Part shown: piece by piece, positions 9,289-17,744 of the stretch
How the letters are laid out: every line of letters starts with the position of its first letter
How positions within the stretch are numbered: position 1 is the stretch's first letter
Origin: Spirosoma endophyticum
GTDB taxonomy: Bacteria; Bacteroidota; Bacteroidia; Cytophagales; Spirosomataceae
Assembly (NCBI RefSeq): GCF_900112365.1
Contig: NZ_FOLQ01000003.1
Coordinates: 434,001-498,000, forward strand
Direction: 5' to 3'
DNA: 64,000 nt
The notes under the pieces: generated by a model
What the model was told of the DNA's origin: nothing
Databases searched by the model: none
The model's input: only the letters and a program-made list of their open reading frames with translations
Made by a program: the position numbers and the translations under genes

Positions 9289-10830
9289 GTGATTCTCCCT
9301 AAACTCTCTTTTTCTGGATCATTTAGTGGACTTGTAGTACTCACAAGTCTTTGCATGGTCGCCGGAAGCTGCAACTCCGGTAATGATGCTGCGCTGAATG
9401 ATCCGGTACTGGACGAAGGGAAGCAGTTGGCGCAACAGCATTGCGTGAGCTGTCATCTCGTTCCATCGCCCGAACTGCTGGATAAAGCAACGTGGGTCAG
9501 GCACGTCTTGCCCGCTATGGCACCTAATCTGGGGTTGGAGGTGTATCCCGGTGGTCAGTATTATTCGGGAACGAAGGCGGCTATTTCGTTTAACGATTGG
9601 CAAAAGTTAATTGCCTATTATGAAACGCTGGCTCCGGCAACGCTGAAATCCGTCGAAAATACCGAGCCCGTCGTGAATGACTGGGCTATTTTTGCGCTTG
9701 AAAAACCCACGCGCGACACCACGCAAATGGCTATGACGACGTTAGTGACGATGGATACCATTGGTCATCAACTTTATTCGAGTGATGCGCTACGTAGTGA
9801 TTTGACGCGTTGGGATAAAAATCTGCGACCAACTCCGTTTAAGCAACTAGCGTCGGCGGCTGTTGACGCTACGTTCTTTCGGGATGCCAAAGGCAAGGAA
9901 CAAGGCTTATTCACGTGTTTGGGCACCATGCGTGCCGCCGACATTTCGAAAGGGAAATTGATAACGCTGGACGTGACGCGAAAAAAAATCACTGATTCAA
10001 CTACGTTGGCTACCGACTTACCCCGTCCACTTCAGTCGGTGAGCGCCGATTTCAACAAAGATGGGCTAACCGATTGGGCTGTGTGTGGTTTCGGGCATTT
10101 GAAAGGCGGGCTGTATTGGTTAAAACAACAACCGGATCATCAATTTACGAAGTTACCAATAAAAGAAGTCGCCGGAGCAAGTCAGGCTACAGTTGGTGAT
10201 TTCAACGCCGATGGCTGGCCCGATCTTATGGTTTTGTTTGCCCACGCTGACGAAGGTATATGGCTATTTCTGAATGATCAAAAAGGTGGATTCAGGGAAC
10301 GTAACGTACTGCGATTTCCGTCAGTGTATGGGTCAACCAGTTTTCAACTCGTTGATTTTAACAAAGATGGTCGATTGGACATTTTGTACACCTGCGGAGA
10401 TAACAGCGACTTTTCGAAAATCCTGAAACCTTATCATGGCGTCTATATCTACCTCAACGAAGGCGATTTTCGGTACAAACAGACGTATTTTTATCCCATC
10501 AATGGTTGCACCAAAGCCATTGCTTCTGACTTTGATCAGGATGGCGATTTAGACATTGCCACTATTGCTTTCTTCGCTGATTTTCAACGCAACGCGGCCG
10601 AGGGTTGCCTATATTTTGAGCAGCAAAAGCCCTTACAGTTTCGGCCACACGCGTTGCCCGTCAGTACATATGGGCGATGGATTTGTATGGATGTGAACGA
10701 CGTTGATCAGGATGGCGATGCGGACGTAGTGCTGGGAAATTTTTCAAAGACGTTTATCATTCAGGAAGGCTTAAAACCAACCTGGGACACGCATTTGCCG
10801 CTGATTGTTTTGAAGAATAAGACGCGTTAG
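9289..10830 (+). CDS. FG-GAP/VCBS-repeat lipoprotein with one cytochrome c motif
   Basis: Protein of 513 residues from a GTG start at 9289; no usable upstream ATG is in frame. A signal ends near MVAGSC, giving a lipid-attached Cys28. Soon after is a single heme c attachment motif, CVSCH at residues 52-56, in a short cytochrome-like segment. The rest has at least five calcium-binding FG-GAP-type loops (DFNKDGLTDW, DFNADGWPDL, DFNKDGRLDI, DFDQDGDLDI, DVDQDGDADV), indicating a beta-propeller. Such proteins sit in the envelope and bind or transfer electrons, but no substrate is known. Downstream is a 24-bp palindrome, then the convergent Gfo/Idh gene. Confidence 0.8.
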   Translation: MILPKLSFSGSFSGLVVLTSLCMVAGSCNSGNDAALNDPVLDEGKQLAQQHCVSCHLVPSPELLDKATWVRHVLPAMAPNLGLEVYPGGQYYSGTKAAISFNDWQKLIAYYETLAPATLKSVENTEPVVNDWAIFALEKPTRDTTQMAMTTLVTMDTIGHQLYSSDALRSDLTRWDKNLRPTPFKQLASAAVDATFFRDAKGKEQGLFTCLGTMRAADISKGKLITLDVTRKKITDSTTLATDLPRPLQSVSADFNKDGLTDWAVCGFGHLKGGLYWLKQQPDHQFTKLPIKEVAGASQATVGDFNADGWPDLMVLFAHADEGIWLFLNDQKGGFRERNVLRFPSVYGSTSFQLVDFNKDGRLDILYTCGDNSDFSKILKPYHGVYIYLNEGDFRYKQTYFYPINGCTKAIASDFDQDGDLDIATIAFFADFQRNAAEGCLYFEQQKPLQFRPHALPVSTYGRWICMDVNDVDQDGDADVVLGNFSKTFIIQEGLKPTWDTHLPLIVLKNKTR

Positions 10831-10850
10831 GAGTTTGTAAACTTGTTAAC

Positions 10851-10874
10851 TGCAACGGATTTAAATCCGTTGCA
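10851..10874. terminator. 24-bp perfect palindrome between convergent genes
   Basis: Twelve bases, TGCAACGGATTT, are followed directly by their reverse complement. The site lies 20 bp after the FG-GAP gene and 19 bp after the end of the convergent oxidoreductase gene. As RNA it would fold into a hairpin on either strand, so a two-way terminator is the simplest reading. There is no clear T tract. Confidence 0.5.
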
Positions 10875-10893
10875 ATTCATTTGAGACTGCCGG

Positions 10894-12177
10894 TCATATC
10901 AAATCCCAGCCCTTCCGGTATTCCCGCGACAGAAGTGCATTCGCGTCGAAATTGTGCCTGAATTTCTCCTTGCGAGCGTTCCATTCCAGTGGCTGACCCA
11001 GTCGGTAGGCAATCAGGCCAAGGTGCATGGGCATGGTCATCTGGCGGGCGTAAGCCAGATTGGATTCTGGTTGCTTACGCGATTTTACGGCGTTTACAAA
11101 ATTCTGCTGATGACCCGGTGAGCGTTCCAGGGTAATTGGTATCTCGGCAATGTCGTTCATAACCACCCCATTGATCGTGATTTCACGGGTATTATAATCG
11201 CAGAGTAGCGTGCCTTTGTCGCCTTCAAAATAAGCGCCGATGCCTCGTTTTTCGGCACCCGGTACGTTCGGTGGCGTACTGGTCCAGTGCAGATTTAGCC
11301 CCTCGAATTCGTAATCGATGTCGATCCATTTCGGGGCATCACCAATGCCTTCGGGTGCTTCACCTTTCGCACTGATACGTTTGAGGCCCGTCGGATTGAT
11401 CGCCCACCACACTACGTCGGCAATGTGGCACCAGAAATCCTGAAATACCCCGCCCGAATAATCCAGAAAATACCGATACGTGAAATGGCAACGCTCCGGC
11501 GTATAGAGGGAAGCTGGAGCTGGCCCCTGCCACATATCCCAGTTTAACGTAGCAGGTGGCGTCTGGTAATTGGCCGGGCCGAGCACCGGCGGAAAGCCGG
11601 TTTTCCAGAGCCGAACCGTATGCACTTTACCAATAGCTCCAGACTGAATAATCTCGACGACGCGGTGGTAGTTATCGCCCGCGTGAATTTGCGTGCCTAA
11701 CTGAAAAATGCGGTCATAGCGATTTAGCGCCTTGAGCATTTTCTGGCCTTCCCGGACGCTATAGGACAGCGGTTTTTCCCCATATACATCTTTCCCCGCC
11801 TGAAAAGCCATGATGGCCACCTGCGCATGCCAGTGGTCGGGGGTGGCGCAGGTAATGGCGTCAATATCCTTCCGGTCGAGCAGATGCCGGAAATCGGCGT
11901 AGGTTTTAGCCTTTGTATCGGGCTGTAATGTCTGCAACGTATTTAACGCTTTGCTCAAATGGGTTTCGTCCAGATCGCACAGGCCAACGACTTCCACGTC
12001 GGGCAACTTGGCGAACCAGTTCAGGTGGTTGGTGCCCATGCCATTCAGGCCAATGTGAGCCACGCGCAGCCGGTCGCTGGGGGCGACTTTGCGTTTCAGA
12101 CTGGGAAACATAGCCAGACTAAGCGCAGCCGCACTGCTTTGCTTTATAAAATCCCGGCGATTGGGTTGGAGCGTCAT
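10894..12177 (-). CDS. Gfo/Idh/MocA family oxidoreductase, Tat-exported
   Basis: NAD(P)-dependent sugar or sugar-acid dehydrogenase family, 427 residues. The N-terminus has a twin-arginine signal (NRRDFIKQ followed by a hydrophobic AAALSLAMF stretch), so it is predicted to fold in the cytoplasm and be exported. A Rossmann fold starts at HIGLNGMG (41-48), and the family motif EKPLS is at 134-138. The substrate cannot be read from sequence. The GH140-type glycosidase gene ends 132 bp upstream on the same strand, which suggests joint work in plant polysaccharide use. Confidence 0.9.
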   Translation of the reverse strand: MTLQPNRRDFIKQSSAAALSLAMFPSLKRKVAPSDRLRVAHIGLNGMGTNHLNWFAKLPDVEVVGLCDLDETHLSKALNTLQTLQPDTKAKTYADFRHLLDRKDIDAITCATPDHWHAQVAIMAFQAGKDVYGEKPLSYSVREGQKMLKALNRYDRIFQLGTQIHAGDNYHRVVEIIQSGAIGKVHTVRLWKTGFPPVLGPANYQTPPATLNWDMWQGPAPASLYTPERCHFTYRYFLDYSGGVFQDFWCHIADVVWWAINPTGLKRISAKGEAPEGIGDAPKWIDIDYEFEGLNLHWTSTPPNVPGAEKRGIGAYFEGDKGTLLCDYNTREITINGVVMNDIAEIPITLERSPGHQQNFVNAVKSRKQPESNLAYARQMTMPMHLGLIAYRLGQPLEWNARKEKFRHNFDANALLSREYRKGWDLI

Positions 12178-12309
12178 AGCGAAGGAGCGGTTCAGGTTGC
12201 TACGTTAGAATACGTTTACTGACTCATCACTATTAATGACGGGAAGACGAAGAAATCTACTGTACATGAGCGTCCTTTTTTCTTGATTGTGCCGCATATT
12301 CAAGTACGT

Positions 12310-13698
12310 TTACAAAGCCGGATAATTCTTTGCGGCATCGTCCAGCACCAGCACCCAATCCTGGCCGTAGCCTTTCGAGGGAGGAGTAAATTGTTGCGGT
12401 TTTTGATTGTCGAACGTACCGGCTGATTTGGTCTTGCCCGTTCGCGGATCGAACCATGTAGCAGTAATGGTTTTGCCAGAGATTTTTCCCGGATTTACCG
12501 TAAATGGCTTGCCTACAGCCGAATAAACAAAGGCATAATCCTTGCCACGAGTAGCCTGAATCCGTTCGGCCGCACTCAGGTTGTTTTCAGCAACCAAGGA
12601 CTGGTCGGGAACGCGATCAAGCTGCGGGCGAGCGGTCATTAACTTCCGAACGTATGTCATCTGATTGGCACCGGGTAAATCCATCGCTTCCTGCCAATAC
12701 ATGTGGGGACCGTTGACCGATGGCCGTTTCGTACTGTACATCTGCCAGATATCGTGACAGCCGTAGGTGTGGCCGTGAGCCCCCGCAAACAGGTCTAGAT
12801 AGGCATACAGTCGTACGTCGTAGGCATTGGATGTGCCCAGATCTTTGACATTAAAACAAACCGGGTGGTCTTCATAAATCGGTTCGGCGTCCATCGTAGG
12901 CTTGATCGGCTGACGATTGTACGACACGCTGATATGGTCGTACATGGGCGTAAAACGGCAATGGCCATTCTGGTGCATGTTGAAGGCAAACCAGTCGTCG
13001 GCCTGAAACCATTTCGATGCGCCCCCGTCGAGACCGTTGGGTTGCGGGTGATACGTTATCAGTGCCTTACTGGCTCCTCCAACCCCCTCCTGAATACCGG
13101 CGGCCATCGCGCGCCAAATTGCTACGTCCTGCGAACCATCGCGCGGATTACGATCGCCCCCCAGAACCCAGACGATGTTCTCCCGGTTCTTGTAGCGATT
13201 GCCCACATAGCGTCCGTATACTTTCGCATTGGCAACGGTAAAGATTTCGGGCCCTTGACCCCACGTACTTTTGAAGACTTTGTCGCCCCAGGTCGGCAGA
13301 AAGCCAATAACGATGCCGTACTGCGCTGCTTTATCGATAATGTAATCGACATGCTTGAAATAAGCGTCGTTGGGTGTAGTGGGGTCGTTGTTCAGGAGGG
13401 GCGTATCACCATACGGATTCGGCTCTTTAAGGCCGTCGAATTCAGCAAGTGCCACCGCCTGTACGACCGTAAATCCCTGCTCGGCCCGACGTTTGAGGTA
13501 TTGATCAGCTTCTTCGCGGTTAAGTCGGTGAAACAGTTCCCAGGCGGTATCACCCATCCAGAAAAATGGCGTACCGTTCTGGTGAACCAGGTATCGTTTG
13601 TTGTCCGACACTTTCAACCGGCCATTCGTGAACGGCTGCTGCGCCCAAAGCAAGACCTGCATCAGCAAGAGTCCGGTAAGCATGAGGAGTTTTTTCAT
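12310..13698 (-). CDS. DUF4038 / GH140 apiosidase-like glycoside hydrolase
   Basis: Secreted enzyme of 462 residues from ATG at 13696-13698; an in-frame GTG three codons earlier is possible. The signal is MKKLLMLTGLLLMQVLLWAQ. Next come the DUF4038 hallmarks LVHQNGTPFFWMGDTAWELF and the conserved WVLGGDRNPR and DAEPIYEDHP blocks of a TIM-barrel, then a short C-terminal beta domain (from about residue 370) of the putative collagen-binding type often attached. A characterised GH140 member removes apiose from rhamnogalacturonan II, but DUF4038 proteins are varied, so pectin is only a suggestion. It probably shares an operon with the downstream Gfo/Idh oxidoreductase. Confidence 0.85.
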   Translation of the reverse strand: MKKLLMLTGLLLMQVLLWAQQPFTNGRLKVSDNKRYLVHQNGTPFFWMGDTAWELFHRLNREEADQYLKRRAEQGFTVVQAVALAEFDGLKEPNPYGDTPLLNNDPTTPNDAYFKHVDYIIDKAAQYGIVIGFLPTWGDKVFKSTWGQGPEIFTVANAKVYGRYVGNRYKNRENIVWVLGGDRNPRDGSQDVAIWRAMAAGIQEGVGGASKALITYHPQPNGLDGGASKWFQADDWFAFNMHQNGHCRFTPMYDHISVSYNRQPIKPTMDAEPIYEDHPVCFNVKDLGTSNAYDVRLYAYLDLFAGAHGHTYGCHDIWQMYSTKRPSVNGPHMYWQEAMDLPGANQMTYVRKLMTARPQLDRVPDQSLVAENNLSAAERIQATRGKDYAFVYSAVGKPFTVNPGKISGKTITATWFDPRTGKTKSAGTFDNQKPQQFTPPSKGYGQDWVLVLDDAAKNYPAL

Positions 13699-14065
13699 GA
13701 GTTTCACTGTAACCTGAATTTTCTTGCCGTACTATTTTTAACCTGCTCTGTCAGTTTTTGAACGGATGGGCATCTTGACAGGTAAATTAACAATAAAGTT
13801 ATTCAAGAATTACAGCACCGCCCGCAACTAAAACCGAATCGGATTATCGAGCCGCCTTGTTGGGGTAATCATCGCTGGTCGCGGCTAGTGTAGATTACAC
13901 TACAATCAAAGCGTTGCAAATTAATACGTTAACCACCTCCCATTACGTAAAGAAGCCGGGCGAACCGTTAAGGAGTCGCCCGGCTAGGGTATCGATTGAT
14001 TCACTATTTTCTGACGTGGTCGATCTTGTCAGCATTCACAATATTGACTCCAACTTGAATTTGCT
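13699..14065. other. Intergenic region, 367 bp
   Basis: This lies between the start of the glycosidase gene and the end of the phytase-like gene, both on the minus strand. It should hold the glycosidase promoter. The only structure I see is the hairpin at 13955-13984. I find no convincing gene. Confidence 0.6.
13955..13984 (-). terminator. Hairpin terminator of the phytase-like gene
   Basis: GCCGGGCGA at 13955-13963 pairs perfectly with 13976-13984 across a 12-base loop. It is 82 bp past the stop codon of the minus-strand phytase-like gene, followed on that strand by a T-rich stretch (CTTCTTT). Confidence 0.6.
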
Positions 14066-15379
14066 TTATTTCAAGGGCGTTGGCAACGTAACGAAATAAA
14101 TCCGGTTCAGATCAACCTTACCCGTAGCGGGTAAAATCTTTGCCATAAATCCATTTTGTCCATTGTCCACTACCCCAAAATCATCATCATTGGAAATGGC
14201 CAGCCGATTTGCTCCAAGCAACGTAACCCCTTCGGCTTTATCGTGCGGATAAACCGGCGAAATATCCTTTAATAGATCAAACACCAGCGTCTTGGTAACC
14301 GGAACAACGCCAGCAGCCTGTAGGCCAGCTTTATCTTTGAGTTGTTCTACGGTTAAGCCATTGAAAAGCCGACCACCATCACCGTTCGTGGCATCAGAAA
14401 TATCGGTTGCTCCGGCAAGATCAAATTTGTAGATGCGTTTGAAGGTCGCGGGTTTGGTAGGGTTGCCACCATAATCACCATCACGCTCCAGAGCTAAAAA
14501 TGTTGTATTTGTAATGGCTGCTACGTCACTACATCCTGTCAGGCTTGCATTTTCCATGAGGTAGGCATACTGTTTCGTGGCACCAGTCACAATATCGAAT
14601 GTCAGCACACGTAGCACGGTAGAGCCTGTTGTCGCTGCCGAAGAGGGATTATACATCGGTGATTGCATCAACCCAACCAGTGTTTTTCCATCGGGCGTCA
14701 TCGTTAATCCTTCCATACCCCGGTTCGGGCGACGGCGAGCCAGCACTTTGGGTAATGTACGTCCGCCAGTGCCGGAGCCAAATGGATTGATACGCTCAAT
14801 GGTTTTACCGGTCGCATCAAAATGGACAATATGAGGCCCATATTCATCGCTGATCCAGAACGTACCATCGGGCGCTATGACCAATCCTTCTGAATCCAGA
14901 CCGTCGGCATTCGGGGCAATCGTCTGGCCCATTAAATCAAGCGCAATTTCACCTGTGTTACCTTGCCCGATGGGATTAGGTAGACCGGTTAATGGCTGTC
15001 CGGCTGCATTTTTAAGTAAGATGGTCTGTTCCAGAACCAGTTTGTCTCCAACTACCCGGAATTTGCCGACCTGGGGGGTAAAGTCAGCTTTTCCGAAAAT
15101 GATCGAATTTGCCACCGATCCAGCGGCATTCGGTCCTCGATCGGTTAATAGATAAAACACGTTTGGATCAGTGGGATCAGCCGCAATGGCCGACCCAAAC
15201 CCACCGTTGTAGATAACCGTACCATTAGGCGAAGTCGCTAATACGTTTGGATCGCTCGCTTCGGCAAAGCTCGGGTACTGAATGGAAGGTAGAAGATGGT
15301 CCTGGCAGGCTGTAACAACTAATCCACTAACAAGCGCACCAAGGATGGTTAACCGAACCGATAAAACGGATCTATTCAT
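14066..15379 (-). CDS. Phytase-like esterase domain lipoprotein
   Basis: Protein of 437 residues with a lipobox ending VVTAC (Cys near residue 25), so it is probably anchored in the envelope. It has the layout of the esterase-like activity of phytase family: GGFGSAIAADPTDPNVFYLLTDRGPN early on, EGLVIAPDGTFWISDEYGPH in the middle and NRGMEGLTMTPDGKTL later, each a propeller blade with conserved acidic residues. The family is predicted to hydrolyse phosphoesters, though few members have been tested. The gene stands alone, with a hairpin terminator downstream. Confidence 0.85.
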   Translation of the reverse strand: MNRSVLSVRLTILGALVSGLVVTACQDHLLPSIQYPSFAEASDPNVLATSPNGTVIYNGGFGSAIAADPTDPNVFYLLTDRGPNAAGSVANSIIFGKADFTPQVGKFRVVGDKLVLEQTILLKNAAGQPLTGLPNPIGQGNTGEIALDLMGQTIAPNADGLDSEGLVIAPDGTFWISDEYGPHIVHFDATGKTIERINPFGSGTGGRTLPKVLARRRPNRGMEGLTMTPDGKTLVGLMQSPMYNPSSAATTGSTVLRVLTFDIVTGATKQYAYLMENASLTGCSDVAAITNTTFLALERDGDYGGNPTKPATFKRIYKFDLAGATDISDATNGDGGRLFNGLTVEQLKDKAGLQAAGVVPVTKTLVFDLLKDISPVYPHDKAEGVTLLGANRLAISNDDDFGVVDNGQNGFMAKILPATGKVDLNRIYFVTLPTPLK

Positions 15380-15692
15380 GGCAAAAGAGAAAGGTTATAT
15401 TGACGCCATAAAGCTAAACCATCCCATATTACCCGTGCGTCATCTATTGCCCTTGTTTATTAAGGTTATATTAAGGTTTCAAAGGCTGTCTGATCGCTAA
15501 CGATACGTAGCAACTATTTATCGAGTCAAAAACAAAAATGCCAGCTCCCGAAGAGCTGGCATTTTTGTTTTTGATGACACCCAACGAATTGGATAAATAA
15601 ATGTAGGGTGTTGTCAGATCACTGTCGATAAAGCACTTATTATGAAAAGTATATAAATCTGCGTCTGAGAGATAACCGCCATGAGCAGTTAA
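15380..15692. other. Intergenic region, 313 bp
   Basis: This separates the start of the phytase-like gene from the end of a small unknown gene on the same strand. It contains the strong inverted repeat at 15528-15572 and, presumably, the phytase-like gene promoter. I see no other feature. Confidence 0.6.
15528..15572 (-). terminator. Strong Rho-independent terminator, usable in both directions
   Basis: A perfect 20-bp inverted repeat (15528-15547 and 15553-15572) around a 5-base loop. The stem core is GCCAGCTC, and A-rich and T-rich flanks give a U tract on either strand. The only gene aimed at it is the small minus-strand gene at 15693-15956. Confidence 0.85.
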
Positions 15693-15956
15693 TCAGACCA
15701 ATTCATAAATGTCTTCAACTAAAAGCTTCCTGGACTCTAATTCCTCTTGAACGGCTCTGGCGAACGCGCTCTTATCCGATTTCCGGTACTGCTCCCGATT
15801 TAACGCGCCTGATGGAGCAATAAAAACCTGGTTTACCCGCTGGCAAGCTGTCCAGAGTTGCGGATTCATCGCGATCTTATATTGCCGAATCGGTGTATCT
15901 GCCCCAAACCATAGCCTGGCTATATTCTCTACTGTTACTTTCATCACAAGTCCCAT
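15693..15956 (-). CDS. Small hypothetical protein, 87 residues
   Basis: I do not recognise this family. It is a soluble-looking protein with no signal or membrane helix, a hydrophobic N-terminal half (IARLWFGADTP, PQLWTACQRVNQVFIAP) and an acidic C-terminus. Two starts are possible: ATG at 15954-15956 or four codons later at 15944. A strong terminator 121 bp past the stop supports it as a real transcribed gene. It is in the small-gene patch with the two paralogous small proteins, but does not resemble them. Confidence 0.5.
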   Translation of the reverse strand: MGLVMKVTVENIARLWFGADTPIRQYKIAMNPQLWTACQRVNQVFIAPSGALNREQYRKSDKSAFARAVQEELESRKLLVEDIYELV

Positions 15957-16049
15957 ACTCGTTCAAAATCATTGTTTGGTATATAAATCAATCATTTAAC
16001 CTCTTACCACTAGACGTGCTATCCCTTAACTAGTCACGTTGCGATATGT

Positions 16050-16316
16050 TTATCGCTCATGCAAAGACATATGTTGGCAAATCTGCTTCATGTACTCAAT
16101 GGCAAACTGACGGATTGTTTCCAGCTTATCATTACCAATAAGTTGATCGATATGCGCATAAGGGGTCACATTGTCCGTCATGATGTCGTAGATTCCACGA
16201 GGAACGAGGTCATTGTCTTCGTAGCCCCGGAACAGAAAATCGTTGGCGTCAATTACTGACTCGAACCCCATGCCGTAGATGGTACGCTGTTGATAAAAAA
16301 CGGCGATGAAGCGCAT
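16050..16316 (-). CDS. Small protein of an unrecognised paralogous family, copy 1
   Basis: Protein of 88 residues with no signal or membrane segment. It is clearly homologous to the protein at 17266-17541: aligned without gaps, 39 of 88 positions are identical, including MRFIAVF at the start, a central GYED, then L-P-G-YD, TPY-H, and IG before a helical tail. Conservation across two copies is good evidence that both are real. I cannot assign a function; size and solubility would fit a regulator, toxin/antitoxin partner or adaptor, but nothing shows which. It is divergent from the Lys-rich gene at 16629. Confidence 0.65.
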   Translation of the reverse strand: MRFIAVFYQQRTIYGMGFESVIDANDFLFRGYEDNDLVPRGIYDIMTDNVTPYAHIDQLIGNDKLETIRQFAIEYMKQICQHMSLHER

Positions 16317-16628
16317 ACGTACCCATGTGTGGTGCGCTGTAAAGGTAGCGAGTAACCCAAAATCGTATGTTACGTGATAATTATGGTAAGGTTAATTAAT
16401 TGCCCATCCGCACAGGAAAGTTCGCTGACGCGACATAGCCAACTTCTGTTTATTACCGTCAAAAGAAGATTAGTTGTAGGAAGCTTATTGCTCAACCTTT
16501 GATAGTGGATGCATCAAAAATTGCCGAAATGATAACATAAACTTAACATTGCCTTTTTGTTTGTGCCTTTTCTTTCGTATTTATTTGTAGATTTTTTTCT
16601 CGTTACCCATCACTAATAAAATTTTAGA
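16317..16628. other. Divergent intergenic region, 312 bp
   Basis: This lies between the divergent starts of the small paralog and the Lys-rich protein and must hold both promoters. On the plus strand, TTTG near 16562 and TATTTG near 16584 resemble a Bacteroidota -33/-7 promoter pair for the Lys-rich gene. I see no gene or strong repeat. Confidence 0.4.
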
Positions 16629-16877
16629 ATGAAAGCTAAAAAAAAGGCACTTGCTCAGGATATTACAACCGCGGTTGAAACCAAATTAGGCGAAGCCACC
16701 GAGCAGTCGAAGAAGTTTAAAAAAGCCATTGAGAAGTCGGCTAACAAGCTGGCAAAGAAATTAGTAAAACTTCTTAATAAAGAAGAAAAGAAAAACAAGC
16801 CAGCCAATAAAGCGGCTCATGAGCCTAAAAAATCGAAAAAAGTAGTCAGCCCTATAGATACTTCAACAGAAGCATAA
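16629..16877 (+). CDS. Small Lys-rich basic protein
   Basis: Protein of 82 residues, roughly one third lysine. The N-terminal two thirds should form an amphipathic helix (KKFKKAIEKSANKLAKKLVKLL), followed by an extended Lys/Pro/Ala-rich tail. The composition resembles histone H1-like or other DNA-binding small basic proteins, which is the best guess, but the low complexity makes homology unsafe. Binding to nucleic acid or an acidic partner is inference from charge alone. It stands alone on the plus strand within the small-gene patch. Confidence 0.55.
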   Translation: MKAKKKALAQDITTAVETKLGEATEQSKKFKKAIEKSANKLAKKLVKLLNKEEKKNKPANKAAHEPKKSKKVVSPIDTSTEA

Positions 16878-17265
16878 TTGTATACACTCATAAACATTCG
16901 GGGCTAGTAAAGTAAAGTCTTTACTCTCACCGAACGTTGTCAGTCGTCTTTTCACTTGAGGTCTTTACTGTCGGTATTTTTCCAACGGTACTTACGATAC
17001 GTTCTCCCTTCCGACATGGCCACGAAAAGATCTTCAGGAATTGCTTACCCAGTGCTATGTTCGTCCGTCATAACTGCTACGTCAGTGGGTTTGCCGCCGA
17101 ACGTCAGTTCATATACGAAATCTACATTGTTAGGTGGATTCGAGCAAAACAAACCACTTTCACCAAAATGGACGTCAGCTGCTTTGTTATGAGTTATACC
17201 TCTCCTTATAAACTTAATTCGGAGATATTGATTGTCATGGCAAAACCTGATAAGAGTGGCTAACA
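16878..17265. other. Interval without a confident gene, 388 bp
   Basis: ORFs overlap here on both strands (such as 16956-17192 on plus) but none resembles a known family. The only one with contextual support is the minus-strand ORF at 17045-17266, whose start overlaps the stop of the preceding gene. Confidence 0.4.
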
Positions 17266-17266
17266 T
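17045..17266 (-). CDS. Possible small ORF coupled to small paralog 2
   Basis: A 73-codon ORF whose ATG shares one base with the stop codon of the upstream gene (TAATG), the geometry of translational coupling. The product has two Cys and several His residues but no recognised motif. The junction is the only support, and an overlapping plus-strand ORF is about as long, so it may not be real. Confidence 0.25.
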   Translation of the reverse strand: MLATLIRFCHDNQYLRIKFIRRGITHNKAADVHFGESGLFCSNPPNNVDFVYELTFGGKPTDVAVMTDEHSTG

Positions 17267-17541
17267 TACCCATCACTCGGTCCCGGAAAGCCAAGCCATT
17301 GACGGATACTCGTTAAATAATTAGTCGCAATGGTACGAATGGCGGCTGTGCTAAAATCGCCTATCCGGCGGCCAGCATGCAGGTAAGGCGTTGCCTGATC
17401 GGTTAGGGCATCATACACGCCTTGAGGGATTAATTCCTGATCTTCGTAGCCCCAGCACAGAAAATCAACGGCATCAGACAGGTTATCAAACCCGAAGCTG
17501 GTTGTGGTTTGAAGTTGATTAAAAACAGCGATGAAGCGCAT
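17266..17541 (-). CDS. Small protein of an unrecognised paralogous family, copy 2
   Basis: Protein of 91 residues, paralog of the gene at 16050-16316. It shares the MRFIAVF start, GF-DA-DFL pattern, GYED, YD-TD, TPY-H and IG positions, with about 44% identity overall. The divergence shows an old duplication, or two separately kept members, rather than a recent copy. It is soluble by sequence, and I cannot assign a function. It may be translated with a short downstream ORF through a TAATG overlap. Confidence 0.65.
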   Translation of the reverse strand: MRFIAVFNQLQTTTSFGFDNLSDAVDFLCWGYEDQELIPQGVYDALTDQATPYLHAGRRIGDFSTAAIRTIATNYLTSIRQWLGFPGPSDG

Positions 17542-17676
17542 AAAAATGACAATTGATTCAGCAGCAAAAGTAACGGTCTCCTTTCTTTCGGGCTATTAAG
17601 AAATCGTTATCAAATGCAGTTACACGCTAGCACGGGTGAACCGCGTCGGCGGACCCTCCTGCGCCAGAATCGGAAA

Positions 17677-17710
17677 AACGTAAGCCCATCTGACCGGATG
17701 GGCTTACGTT
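17677..17710 (-). terminator. Terminator of the TonB receptor gene
   Basis: AACGTAAGCCCATC at 17677-17690 pairs perfectly with 17697-17710 across a 6-base loop. On the minus strand it is followed by a run of five T. It lies 34 bp after the receptor's stop codon, so it is a canonical intrinsic terminator. Confidence 0.9.
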
Positions 17711-17744
17711 ACTTCGTGAAAAAATTAACTAACGGGTTTACTGC

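Noticed and set aside
12865..13761. Plus-strand ORF of 298 codons opposite the glycosidase gene
   Set aside because: It is a shadow of the GH140-type gene in the opposite frame, with no family features.
13914..14099. Plus-strand ORF of 61 codons
   Set aside because: It runs through the terminator hairpin and the end of the phytase-like gene and has no protein-like features.
16956..17192. Plus-strand ORF of 78 codons
   Set aside because: It overlaps the coupled minus-strand ORF and has no known domain or evident start context.
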